A stretch of 64,000 nucleotides of DNA from positions 32,466,411 to 32,530,410 of the forward strand of contig CM053331.1 of NCBI GenBank assembly GCA_028583605.1, read 5' to 3'. The position numbers and the translations under genes are program-made. Origin of the DNA: Dastarcus helophoroides. Taxonomy: Eukaryota > Arthropoda > Insecta > Coleoptera > Bothrideridae. Each line of letters begins with the position of its first letter. Position 1 is the first letter of the stretch. The notes under the pieces are model-generated. The model was not told the origin of the DNA. It did not search any database and worked only from the letters and a program-made list of their open reading frames with translations. Positions 11,880-22,500 of the stretch are shown here, one piece after another.

Positions 11880-11931
11880 GATGTTTACAGTGTTGGTTAT
11901 TTCTCTCAATTTCACTTGTCAATCTCGTAAT
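11880..11931 (-). pseudogene. Mariner transposase, second fragment
   Basis: On the minus strand the sequence reads RD, a stop, then QVKLREITNTVNI. This follows directly on KIHDVVL of the N-terminal fragment once the hAT-like element is removed, and matches the mariner pattern KIHxxVLxDRxVKLREIAExVxIS. It is bounded by the hAT-like element on one side and a LINE on the other. Confidence 0.7.
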
Positions 11932-12127
11932 TAGGGATGCAACATCGTTCAAAAAAGCATCAATGTTTGAGCATCGATTTTTTTTAATGAAACATCGATA
12001 TGTCAAACATCGGTATTCGGTAACGATACATCGATGCTTTCCTGAAGTTTTTTATATATCTAATTGTGAATTTAAAAAGGCAAAATTACGAAGGTGTGTG
12101 TAGAAAAAACAAAAAGGACAACAATTT

Positions 12128-12223
12128 AGTATCTCTCTGAAGATGATAGTGTGGCTGTCGAAACGCGTTAGAGCAACCTTTGTTGTCTTTTTTAATCTTT
12201 CTTTAGGGGACACGATTTTTATT
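12128..12223 (+). repeat. Hairpin repeat, right-arm fragment
   Basis: ATCTCTCTGAAGATGATAGT is followed by GTGGCTGTCGAAACGCGTTA and AGCAACCTTTGTTG, ending near AGGGGACACGATTTTTATTT. The left arm is absent. The hammerhead-like core is complete. Confidence 0.7.
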
Positions 12224-15200
12224 TCAACAATTTAGAAAGATTTTTTGAGAAATGTCGTGTTTAACGATAAAATTTCGACTTTTTTCTCGAAATTCCTAGA
12301 TTACAATTAAAATTTCGACTCTTTACCCGACAATTTAACTTCTTTTTCAAAATTTCGACTTTTTTCTAAAAATTTCGCAATTAAAATCAAATTTTTAATT
12401 TTAATATCGAAATTTTGACTACATGTAAAATCGAAAATTCGACTTTTGTCTTGACATTTCAACAAAAAAGTGGAAATGTCGACGTTAATCTTAGGATTCG
12501 AAATTTCGAGAAAAAATTGGAATTTTCTTCTTTAAACTAGAAGTGACTAACACATTGTTTTTAATTGATGGACTTTCTACGCTTAAATTTTAAAAATGTG
12601 GAGATTTTTAAAAACACAATTTTGAAAAAGAAATTATAATTTTAAGAAATTTTGAAAATTTAATAAAATGACTAAATTTTGAAACTTTCACAAAAAATTA
12701 AATGTTTCAAAAAAGTTCAGCTTTTTTAAAAAAGTTGAAATTTTGACAAAATTCTTTTTAAGAAAGCCAGGCAAAAAATGTCAAACTTACTAGTCGAAAT
12801 TTTCAAATTAAGCGAGGTTTTCAGAAAATATTGAGTTCTGAAAATTTTGTCAAAGAAATTCAAAATTTAAAAAAAAAAATAAGTTTTTAAACCATTTCAA
12901 ATTTTTAAAAAAGTCGAAAATTTAACAGACAAATTTTGAATTAAAATTTTAATAGTCGAAATTTAGAAAGATATCGACATTTTCATAAAAAGTAAAAATT
13001 TTCGGTAAAATGATTGCCAGAAATGCGAAAAGTTTTGAAAATATTTCAAATTTACGAATAAGTTGAAATTTAAACAGACAAATTTTAAATTAAAATTTTA
13101 ATAGTCGAAATATAGAAAAAACATGGACATTTTTATTAAAAAAATTTCAATAAAAATTTCCAAGAAATCTGGAAGTTCTGAAAAATTCGATATTTTAAAA
13201 AGAATTTTAATTTTTAAAAATACTAAAAAGTTTCAAGACAAAATTTTAAAAAAGATTTGAAATTGCGAAATTTTTGAAGTCGTATAAATTTATTTTGAAA
13301 ATAAATGGTAATTTTGAACAGAATAAAGATTTTTAAAGGAGGTGAAAATTTTGAGAAATAGTCCAAAGTCGAAAAGGACACAATTTTGAAATATAATGGC
13401 GAAAATCGAAAAAAGTTAAAATTTTCAAGAAAATGGGAAAATTTCTAGGTAGGCTGAAATTTTCAAAAACATTTATATTTTATTACTAAAAAATGAAATT
13501 TTCGAAAAATCGAAAAATAAGTGAAATTTTCAAATAATTTTGCGATTTGAAAAATCTGAATTATTCAAAAAAGAAAAAATTTTGAAATAAGTCAATATTT
13601 AAAAAAAACGCCGAAATTTTCAAAATAAAATTTGAAAGTTTTCATCGAAAAGTGTTCGGAAAATTAAATATCTTGGAATTTTAAAAAATGGGGAAATTTT
13701 AAAAAATAGGGCAATTTTAAAAATGTTGAGATTTTAAAAATGTCGCTATTTTAAATAAAAGTTAAACTTTAGAAAAATAGTCAAATTGTCAAAATGTTGA
13801 CATTTTCATAATAAATTTAAATTTTTAAAATTAAGTAAGTAATGCAAGATTTTCAAAAAAGTCGAAATTTTGAAAAAGCTCGAACTTTTTAAAAATTTTA
13901 AAAATGCCAAACCTTGTAAAAGACGGAATTTTCACAAGGATCAAAGTTTTGAGAAAATATTGGATTTCAAAAATATTTGGCGTTCCATACTAATGTTCAA
14001 TAAAGTTTAAAATTTTGAAAAGAGTTCGAAATCTTTTAAAAATCAAAAGTTTTAAAATATTCCAAATTTTGAGAAAAATCTAAAGTTTGGAAGAAATCGA
14101 AATTTTGGAAAAAATCGAAATTTTGAAAAACGAACGAATTTTGTAAAAAAACAAAATTCTTAAAAGTAGAAGGTTTAAAAGATGTCGACATTTTTATACA
14201 AAGTTTAAATATTCAATAAACAATTAAGATTTCCAAAAAAGTCGTAGTTTGAATAGTTCGAATTTTGTCAAAAAGTTTTTTGAACCGAAAATTACGTTTA
14301 AAGATTAAAATTTTTAAACAAAGTAGGCATGTCGAGATTACAAACCTATATTGGAGAAAAATTTTAAGAAGTAAAAGTTAAACTCAAAATTTAAAAAGCT
14401 TCCATTGTAATTTTAAGTATTTATAAAAAATGTTCGAATTTTCCATAAAAATTCAAGATTAAACGCTAGATTTAAAGAAAAAAAAACCTAAATTTTGGGA
14501 AAAAACTAGAAATTTTGAGAACTCTGTTTTGATTTTTACATGGAAACTGTTACTTTTCGCTCAAAAATTAGACTTTTTTAAAAATATTGCTTTTTTCCCT
14601 AGAAATAGTCCTTTGTAGAAAACCTAATGATCGAAATTTACCTAAAACAAACTTTTCTTAAAGAAACTGAAAACTTTAAGTTTCGACTAGAAATTTTGAC
14701 AACAACCAGAATTTTTTTATTTTCTTTTTACCTGGAAATTTCGCTTGAAGCTCAAAATTGACAAAAAAGTCGATATTTTGAAAATTAAACTCAAAAAAAT
14801 AATTTCTACCCTAATTAATCTTAAACATTAATAAAACATTCTCAAATTTTAGAGTTCTAAATTACACTCCAAATTTTGAGAAAGCCTTCTAGAAAAACTT
14901 AAAATTTATACAAATAACATTTGGAAATTCGGTATAATATAAAATTTTGGAAAAAAATTCGAGATATGCACTTTTATGTAAATCACCGACATGTGTTAAG
15001 ACTTTTTACTTAAAAATTGATAACCTCTAGAAAATTTGTATTTTGGAAATTCGGATCGAAATTTTGAGAACTCTGTTCTGTTTTTAAAAATGTTCATCTT
15101 TTTCTTTTGAAAATTTTGACTTTTTGCTAGAGGTTTTGAATTAAAATATGAAATTAGAAAATTCAAAGCTCTAAAATAGGAAATTTATTTAAAAAAAGCT

Positions 15201-15610
15201 GTCCTAAAAGAATTGAAAATTTGAAGTTTAAACTAGAAATGTTGATAAGGATGGGAAATGTCTTATTGCCCAAAAATTTAAAATAATAAATACTAAATAA
15301 ACAATAAATAATTATGAGCCTAATATCGAAATTTAAAAAAATATAATTAATGATTTCGAGTTTTCAAAATGAAGTAGTACTTCAAAAAACTTTTCATAAA
15401 ATCTTCATTTTCATCTAAACTAAAAATTTTCAAATAATTATATTGTATACCTGCGGCATACAAATTTAGCATCATTTTGTTAAATATACACTGCTGCCAT
15501 CGAACGACTAGTTCCAAAATTATGGGGTTGTTTATCTCATCAATTTTATGCAATAGATGGCGCTAATTCTGTTGCGAGGCGATATATCGATTTTTCAAAC
15601 ATCGTTTTTT

Positions 15611-15751
15611 TTTTGGTGGAACGGACTGGTGCTTGGTTATCTTCAAAAATTGAAATACTAGTCTTGTCCCCTGAAACCAAGAAAGGTTAAAAACCCAACA
15701 AAGGTTGCTCTTAAAGCGTTTCGACAGCCAAGCTATCATCTTCAGAGAGAC
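15611..15751. repeat. Hairpin repeat, left-arm fragment with intact outer end
   Basis: It starts TTTTGGTGGAACGGACTGG and ends at the centre with AAGCTATCATCTTCAGAGAG. The right arm is missing. It is one of the copies that best preserves the outer end of the family. Confidence 0.7.
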
Positions 15752-15861
15752 ACATAGTTTATAAACTGAAGGATGTATCGATATTTTTTATGTTTTGCAA
15801 TCGATGTTTACAAACGATACATCGATGTTTTAAAAACATCGAACTGTCGTTTGCATCCCTA

Positions 15862-16090
15862 CGCCTAATACGACATCGTGGATTTTCGTGATCATTTCTG
15901 GAGTGGTTACTTGAATTGGACGCCCTGAAAGAAGAGCGTCTTTCGTGCTTGTTCTACCACAACCAACTTCAATAAACCACTTGTGAATCATCTTAAGTGA
16001 TGGAGAAGATTCACCACAATACTTATCAAGAGATTTTTTCGTTTGTGTGATGGTTTTTTGCGTAAAAAGTAATGTTTTATCAACACTCAA
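15862..16090 (-). pseudogene. Mariner transposase, N-terminal fragment
   Basis: From the ATG at 16090 the frame gives about 76 residues: MSVDKTLLFTQK..., then a helix-turn-helix segment with SPSLKMIHKWFIEVGCGRTS and SGRPIQVTTPEMITKIHDVV. The words W-F-x-(4,5)-G-R-T-S and SGRP are the hallmark of the paired-like DNA-binding domain of mariner transposases. The frame is cut at 15862 by the right end of a hAT-like element; the few apparent codons beyond that belong to the invader. The same protein continues on the other side at 11931. Confidence 0.8.
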
Positions 16091-16332
16091 AATTTACTTT
16101 TTTCCATTTTATCAGCGTAAGAACGACTTTTCTGGTCTAAACCACTAACAAAATAATACTAACTCGAATGTCAGTATGAAATTTCGTGTATGTATTCTTA
16201 AAACAATGACCTGTCCAAACATGTTATAACTTGAATACTAGTATTCAAGTTACAAGCAATAGTAGTCTATAATTATATGTATAGCATTTAAGCTTCATTC
16301 ATTTTTACCGGACTTATCAATCTGCCTTCGTA

Positions 16333-16824
16333 GAATAGAACCTGGAGTGGTTTTACAGCAAATGTTTTCAGACATCTTATTCGATCCCCTTTTAGAAAAA
16401 TTATAACAATCAAATATTTATACATCCCTTCATGTATGCATTAAAAATTGAATATGTAAAAACAGAATCAAGCAAATTGTTTGGGATGTTTAAGTCACGT
16501 ATTTCTGATTTAAAAATCTGAACTATAAAAAGCCCCTACTCTCAAGATTTTCATAAACGATAAGAGCGATTATGCATCAATTTCCCTCATCGTTGTTGTG
16601 AGGGAATCTCTAGTCATATAATTTACGAAAAAAATGAATAAATGAGTATAGTCCCCAAGGGTAGAATCCGCGTCAAGTTGCTTAACTACTTCCTTTGTGG
16701 CTCATGTTTGTGTTACACTGTTAATAATAAAGGGCCCCCAAACAAAGAAGAACTATGTTCTTGTTTGACCCTTGTGCTTTGTTATAATTCCTGTTCTATA
16801 TTCATGAAGTAACTTTGCTGTGGC
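16333..16824. other. Intron sequence, no feature seen
   Basis: Mixed-composition sequence between the mariner end and a small GC-rich element. It contains no coherent reading frame, splice pair or repeat that I recognise. Confidence 0.5.
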
Positions 16825-17115
16825 CAGTGACATAACTATGAGGGGGTAGTATTTTTGAGTACACAAGAAAAAAATTGTAAGAGGGCCCCTTGCGCGGGGC
16901 GGTCCCTCTCACAACTTTTTCTTAGACTCAATTTAGAGTGCACAATGCTTGATTAATGGTAATGTTAACAAACAGTAATATTTAAAAATAAAATGGCAAT
17001 TATGAGGTAAGGTTGAAGTTTAAAAAAAAAGTGAAAAAATTTGTCGAACAAAAGTTGAAAATTCTAAAAATAGAGGCCCCAGTTTCTTTCACATTGGGTC
17101 CTAGCTGCGTCGCTG
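16825..17115. mobile_element. Small hAT-like MITE with GC-rich hairpin
   Basis: The ends are imperfect inverted repeats: CAGTGACATAACTA on the left and CAGCGACGCAGCTA read inward from the right, resembling the widespread CAGTGGCGTAACTA hAT-type end. Near the left third is a hairpin in which AGAAAAAAATTGTAAGAGGG pairs with CCCTCTCACAACTTTTTCT around a GC-rich loop. I could not find a convincing 8-bp duplication. Confidence 0.4.
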
Positions 17116-17496
17116 GTTAACTTACGCTATAAATTTATTAGAAAATAGAAAATTTAGAAACATCGTCAACAATGTATTACGTTAACTAGAGTAAGCAAAA
17201 GTTTCCGAGCAATATAATGTACGCATCGCATATTTCATCGTATATTTCATCGAAGGCCTTTTAAATTTAGAATTTACATAAATTAATGCGCGAACTCCTC
17301 CAAAAACAGATTAAAAGTTTTCGAAGTTAATTTGTCGTTTAAGCTGTATAAAAAAAGAGAATGTTCATGATTAATAGCCCCGCGGTTTTATCCGAGAAAA
17401 TCTAACCCCAAGCAAAAATAAATTTGTAGACTTCATGCGCAAATTACATTAAAAACGAACCGAGTGGAAATTACATCTTTCCCAATTTTTCCTCAG

Positions 17497-17847
17497 ACAT
17501 ATATCGACTGATGCTCAGTGACAAGAAATATGGATTATCTGTAAATCTGATGGCTACAAAAGTGATGCCTTCTCTGCTGCCGCAAACGGTTAATCCCTCC
17601 TTAAACTTGGAACAATTTACGATATTACTCGAAGTTCTGCAAGAGATGCTGGATCAGATCGACCGGAATCAGAGGAACAAGCTTAAGTTGGACAATTTGT
17701 CTCTGCCAAGTCCGGAGAGACATCGGCCTTTAAGACACCAATATAGTTCAGATAATATGCACGTGCCGCCGTTTAACATTCCCAATCTTAGAATAGAACA
17801 AAGGAAAACTTCCAGCGCTGAAGATATGGCCAGAAAGAACTCCACAG
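17497..17847 (+). CDS. SCYL2: SCYL2 exon c (end of HEAT region, start of linker)
   Basis: The acceptor TTTTTCCTCAG is followed by two bases completing the split codon from exon b, giving ...RVV-N-IYRLMLSDKKYG. The donor is GTAAGG, leaving one base. The sequence continues LSVNLMATKVMPSLLPQTVN, PSLNLEQFTILLEVLQEMLD, then a basic linker with LSLPSPERHRPLRH and a low-complexity tail SSAEDMARKNS. The VMPxLLPQxVNPSLNLEQF segment is what I recognise as SCYL2 rather than SCYL1 or SCYL3. A small antisense open frame over the same bases is a shadow. Confidence 0.9.
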
Positions 17848-18010
17848 GTAAGGGCGATGGCACATTTCACACCTTGTCACACTGATATCGAGCAAATAAA
17901 CTTACATTTTACTATTATCGCTTGTGGTCAATTGTGCCTAAAAATAATGAAGTTTAAAATGCGTTTCATAATTATTAAATGAAACTGAGACTATCTTACT
18001 GTGTCTAAAA
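17848..18010. other. Start of the 9.1-kb SCYL2 intron
   Basis: Ordinary intron sequence after the donor. The AT repeat of opposite polarity begins at about 18010. Confidence 0.5.
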
Positions 18011-19186
18011 ACTGTTAATGAAAATTTTGGTTGTTCTCAAAACTTGGACTTTGTATTGACAATTTCGAATTTTCTTTAAAATTTCGAGTTATTTTCGACA
18101 TTTTTACTCTGAAATTTTTCACTTTTTTCTGAAATCATCTTTTTTAAAAACTTTCACTTGAAGAAACGATCCTTTTAAAAATTTCATTTCCTTTTCAAAA
18201 CTTCGAATTATTTTAAAATATTTTGATCCTTTTTGCAAATTTGGATTTTTGATATTTTGTTATGTATCCCAGGCCTGTCGAAGTTTCAAATCTGTGTCTT
18301 GCTCCCAGAGTTGCAGACCAATTTTTTTAAAACGATTAAATTTAAAAAAATTGGCATTTTCATTTCATTGGTTTTTTCAAAATTGGGGTTTTGCAAATCA
18401 CTACTTTTTTTAAAATTTTGACTTTTGAAAATCTTGAATTTTTTTAAAATACCAATATTTTTTAAATGATTAGATAATCTGGTTTTTCTTCAAAATCTCC
18501 CCATCAAAAATGTTAACTTTTTTCAAAAACTTGAAACTTTTTAAAATGATTAAATAATCTGTTTTTTTTTTATAATTTCTCCTTTAAAAATTTTGACTTA
18601 TTCCAAAAGTTCAACTTTTTCAAAAACTTGAAACTTTTGCAGAATGCGTACTTTTTTTAAAAACGTTTCAAAATTGTTTTGAATATTTCGGCTTTTTTTT
18701 AAATTTCGACATTTTGTGAAAATTATAACGAATTTTAAAACGTCAACCTTTTTGGAAAATGTCGGTTATTTTTCAAATTGAACGTTTTCCAAAATTTTGC
18801 CTTTTTGAAACTTTCGACCATTTTTCAAAATATCATTTTCTCCAAAAATCCCGGAATATTCTTTAAAAATTTTGCTGTTTTTGAAATGTTCTCCCATTTA
18901 GCAAAATTTTTTCTTTTTTAAAAAATTTGAATCTTTCTTAAAATATACTATATTCGTTTCTTTTTTTAAATTGCAAACTTTTTCAAAATTTCAATTTGTT
19001 TTTGACAATTTCGAATCTAAAATTTTGATTTTGACAAAAATTTAAATTATATTCAAAATTTCGATTTTTTTTGAAATTTTCGTATTTTTAAATCCTCGTT
19101 TTTTTCTAATTTTGATTTTTGAAAAATATTGATCTTTTTGGAAACGTCAACTTTCTTTAAAAGTTATTTAATTGAATAAATAATAT
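18010..19186 (-). repeat. Degenerate AT-rich repeat, minus polarity, left of LTR element
   Basis: The same repeat word as elsewhere is read on the minus strand (AAAATTTCGAC, TTTTTTCAAAATTT). The last ~600 bp end in AATTGAATAAATAATAT and match the segments at 23793-24396 and 24397 onward, so this is a tandem array of ~600-bp units that the LTR element split. Confidence 0.7.
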
Positions 19187-19551
19187 TGTTACGTGCGTTA
19201 TCGGTTCGAATTGATACACGTGATGGATTTATTCCCACTTTATTACTGAACTCAACTTGAATCACCACAATTTACAATTAACTCACTTCTACTAACTTAC
19301 TAATTGCACTGATTCTAACTGACTGACTCGAGGGAAAACTGACCGCCTTTTTATAGTTTCGGCCCGCGTTCTTCCAGAATCTTCGGCAGATAAGGCTTAT
19401 CGAATGCCGAAATTTCTGGAACGCTTATCTGCCGTTTGTTTCGTTATCGCGGCCGCTTTCCCCTTATCAGAACCTTCTAGAAACCTTTTTTATTTACTAA
19501 ATTCTACAATTCTATCCTAAATCCTATTTCATCTATTTACATTGCGTTACA
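19187..19551 (-). repeat. 3' LTR of the Ty3-type element
   Basis: On the minus strand it starts TGTAACGCAATG and ends CGTAACA, so it has the TG...CA ends of LTRs. A TATA box (TATAAAAA) lies at 19348-19355 on the minus strand, and two AATAAA polyadenylation signals lie near 19228-19245. It matches the other LTR base for base as far as I can see. Confidence 0.93.
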
Positions 19552-19566
19552 CTGCCTCCCCCTTAG
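19552..19566 (-). other. Polypurine tract
   Basis: Immediately upstream of the 3' LTR the minus strand reads AAGGGGGAGGCAG, the purine-rich primer site for plus-strand DNA synthesis. Confidence 0.8.
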
Positions 19567-19581
19567 AAATGATCGTCCCGA

Positions 19582-22500
19582 TCAGTTCCAATCAGTCACT
19601 TCACCACTAAATTTGCATAGTCTGTTAAGGTGTACTACTTTCATTTTACTCCTGGAGCTACGCTGGATCCTGTATACCAAGTCGTTGATCCTCTTCAGCA
19701 CTTTGTACGGCCCTTCCCAAGATGGCGTAAACTTTGGCGAAACTCCTTTCTTTCGCTGAGGGTTGTATAGCCATACCAACTCGCCCTCACTGAAACCACC
19801 ATGATTGGCACTCACGTCATACCTGGCCTTCATCCGGTCCATCGCCAAGTTGATCTTCGTCCGCACCAGAGCATGCGTCTCCAGTATCGCTTCCCTCAAG
19901 TCATCTACGAAACCCATCGTTTCCCTGGGGACCTCCCTTGGTGATCCAAACACCAAGTCACACGGAAGCCGCAGTTCCCTCCCGAAGATCACTTTTGCCG
20001 GAGTCTGACTTGTAGTTTCATGAGTTGCCGCGCGATAAGCCATCAGAAACAGTGGTAGATGTCGGTCCCAGTCGGTCTGATGTTTGGAAACGACCTTCGA
20101 AAGATGTTCCTCTAAGGTCCTGTTAAATCTCTCCACCATTCCGTCAGACTGTGGATGAAGAGGTGTTGTTCGAGTTTTTCTTATTCCAAGAAGACGACAC
20201 ACCTCTTGGAAAACCCCCGATTCAAAGTTCCTTCCCTGGTCCGAGTGTAGTTCCAAGGGAACACCAAATCGACAGATGAAGTTGTCCACAAGAACCCTTG
20301 CGACTGTGGTGGCTTCCTGGTTCGGGATGGCATAAGCTTCAGGCCATTTACTGAAATAATCCATGGCCACCAGGATGTACTTGTTTCCATCGTCTGAAAC
20401 TGGGAATGGTCCTGCCACATCGATTGCAATTCTTTCAAATGGAGCTCCCACATTATATTGCTTCAGGGCCCCTTTGGTTCTCGTACGGGGACCCTTGGAT
20501 GCAGCACAGGTGACACATTTCCGACACCACCGCTCGACGTCCTCCCTGCAGTTAACCCAATAGAACCGTTTTCGAACCTTCTCCAGGGTCTTGTTCATCC
20601 CTAGGTGTCCACCAGAGGTCCCATTGTGCACCTCCCACAAGACCTGTGGAATCTTCTCCTGAGGCACCACCAACTGCAAGTTGACACGCTTTCCATCCGC
20701 GCTTTCCCATGCTCTCTTCAGTACCCCGTCCTCGACCTGGAGGGATTCCCATTGAGCCCACAAATTCTTAAGAGCTGGACTTCTGTCGGAAACTTCTTGC
20801 CATTCCGGTCTGTCTCCAGCTTCTTTCCATTCCAATATGGGTCCGATATCAGCGTCGCTCCTCTGTAGCTTCCGAAGACCTTCAACAGTCCATTCGTCTT
20901 CTGGCTGGACAGAAGTGACCCTTATATCCACCATGTCCTCATGGTCCTCAACTCGTTTGCAGTGTTTGCAATCACCACAAGGTCTTCTGGACAAAGCGTC
21001 AGCGTTGTTATGCTGTCGTCCCGGTCGATGAAGCACCTTGAAGTGATACTGCTGAAGCCTTTCTAACCATCTAGCCGTCTGTCCCTCCGCGTTCTTCATT
21101 CGGAGTAACCAAGAAAGTGCCGAATGATCTGTCCTGATAAGGAATTCTTGCCCATATAAATACTTGTGGAAGTGTTCCACGGCCTTCACTATCGCAAGTA
21201 GTTCCTTCCTGGTGGTGCAATAGTTCCTCTCCGGCTTCGTCAGGATCTTGCTGTAATACTCGATTACTCTTTCTTCACCGCCTTGAACTTGGGACAGCAC
21301 AGCTCCAATGCCGACGTTGCTGGCATCTGTGTCTAACACAAACTTCCCATTCTGCTGAGGATACGCCAAGATAGGGCTTGTACACAAGGCGGACTTCAAT
21401 TTTCGGAAAGCGGTATCACAGTCTGGAGTCCAGACGTACGGCCTTCTTCCTTCCGTTAGTTGATGCAACGGCGCAGCGATGTTGGCAAAACCTTTCACAA
21501 ATCTTCTGTAATAGGTACATAACCCAAGGAACTTCCTCAAATCCTGTTTATCTTTGGGTCTTGGCCAGTCACGGATTGTTTGAGTATCGCGTGCCACAGT
21601 AACTTTGTCTCCTGTGTCCACCGTTGCCTGCACATTTCTTCCATTCCCGCTGGCTTCCACCACCAAACTCTCTTTGGTCCTTTTTATCTGCTTGATGGGA
21701 AGAATTCTGGGGACTGGTTTCTTCACATTAGTTAGTGAGTTCTCTTCCTCGCCATGTTGTCTTCTTACTGTGGGGCTTGTCGACTTCTTGGGGGTTGACC
21801 TGCAATCCTTCTTGATGTGTCCCGGTTTGCCACAGCCGTAACATGTTATGCTTCTGCTGGAACTGCCTTTAAGAGTTCCTACCAATTCTTGGATACTCGC
21901 GTCAATTCTGTGGATGTTAGCACTCAGGTTCGCGTTCATTTCCTTCATGTTAGCATTAATGTTTCCAAAATTAGGGTCATTCGCGACCTCTTCGATGTCG
22001 GCCTTCCTTACCATCCATGACGCCTCTGACTCCGAAATCCTGTAAGCAGCTTCTATCTCCAAAGCTCTAATCAGTGCCTCTCGCGATGTTCGGAAGTTTG
22101 ACAAGCGCATCACTCCCTGGACTTCTGAGTCTCTTATTCCTTCTATGAAAATTCTAGCCGAGTAAAGTTCCAAAAATTCAGTTGGTGCTGTTGGATAAGC
22201 TGCATGAGTCAGTCTTTTTACGTCAGCCTCGAATTCTTGTAGCGTTTCATCACTTTTCTGCTTTCTTACTAGTAGTTGCGACTGGGCTACTTGCGGCAAA
22301 TAATGATCTCCAAATCTCAGCTCTAAAGCTCTAACTAAATCCGCATAGTTAGCTAGTTCATGGTCAGATAGAGCTCGGAGTAGTTCCAGAGCTTTTCCGC
22401 GAAGGGATATCACCAATGAAGTCACTTTTTCGTCTTCCGTCCATCTATTCGCCCTAACAGCAGCTTCGAACTGAATTCTATAAGCCTGGAAAGATGTTTG

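Larger units (their letters stand above)
11932..15861. mobile_element. Second hAT-like element inside the mariner
   Basis: The ends are TAGGGATGCAACATCG on the left and, read inward from the right, TAGGGATGCAAACGACAG. The flanking 8-mers are CTCGTAAT (11924-11931) and CGCCTAAT (15862-15869), six of eight identical, and the mariner frame joins across them. Both ends carry several ATCGATGTTT palindromes. The interior is plus-polarity AT repeat with a right arm (12128) and a left arm (15611) of the hairpin repeat. No transposase was seen; 15347-15553 is open on the minus strand for 68 codons but has no recognisable motif. Confidence 0.7.
4794..16330 (-). mobile_element. Mariner transposon copy, dispersed by nested insertions
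   Basis: The left end starts CGAGGGTGGATTGATAAG and the right end, read on the minus strand, starts CGAAGGCAGATTGATAAG; about 30 of the first 33 bases agree. A TA flanks each end. Pieces of one mariner transposase occur in colinear order on the minus strand at 16090-15862, 11931-11880, 10825-10327, 9790-9619 and 4935-4850. The gaps are filled by other elements with their own target-site duplications. The original element would have been about 1.2-1.3 kb, so insertions enlarged it roughly ninefold. It has stops and frameshifts and cannot be active. The TIR and N-terminal sequence resemble the mellifera-type mariners, which is my inference. Confidence 0.82.

Noticed and set aside
15347..15553. 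68-codon minus-strand frame within the hAT-like element
   Set aside because: It has a less biased composition than its neighbours but no hAT dimerisation motif or other signature; it is left uncalled.
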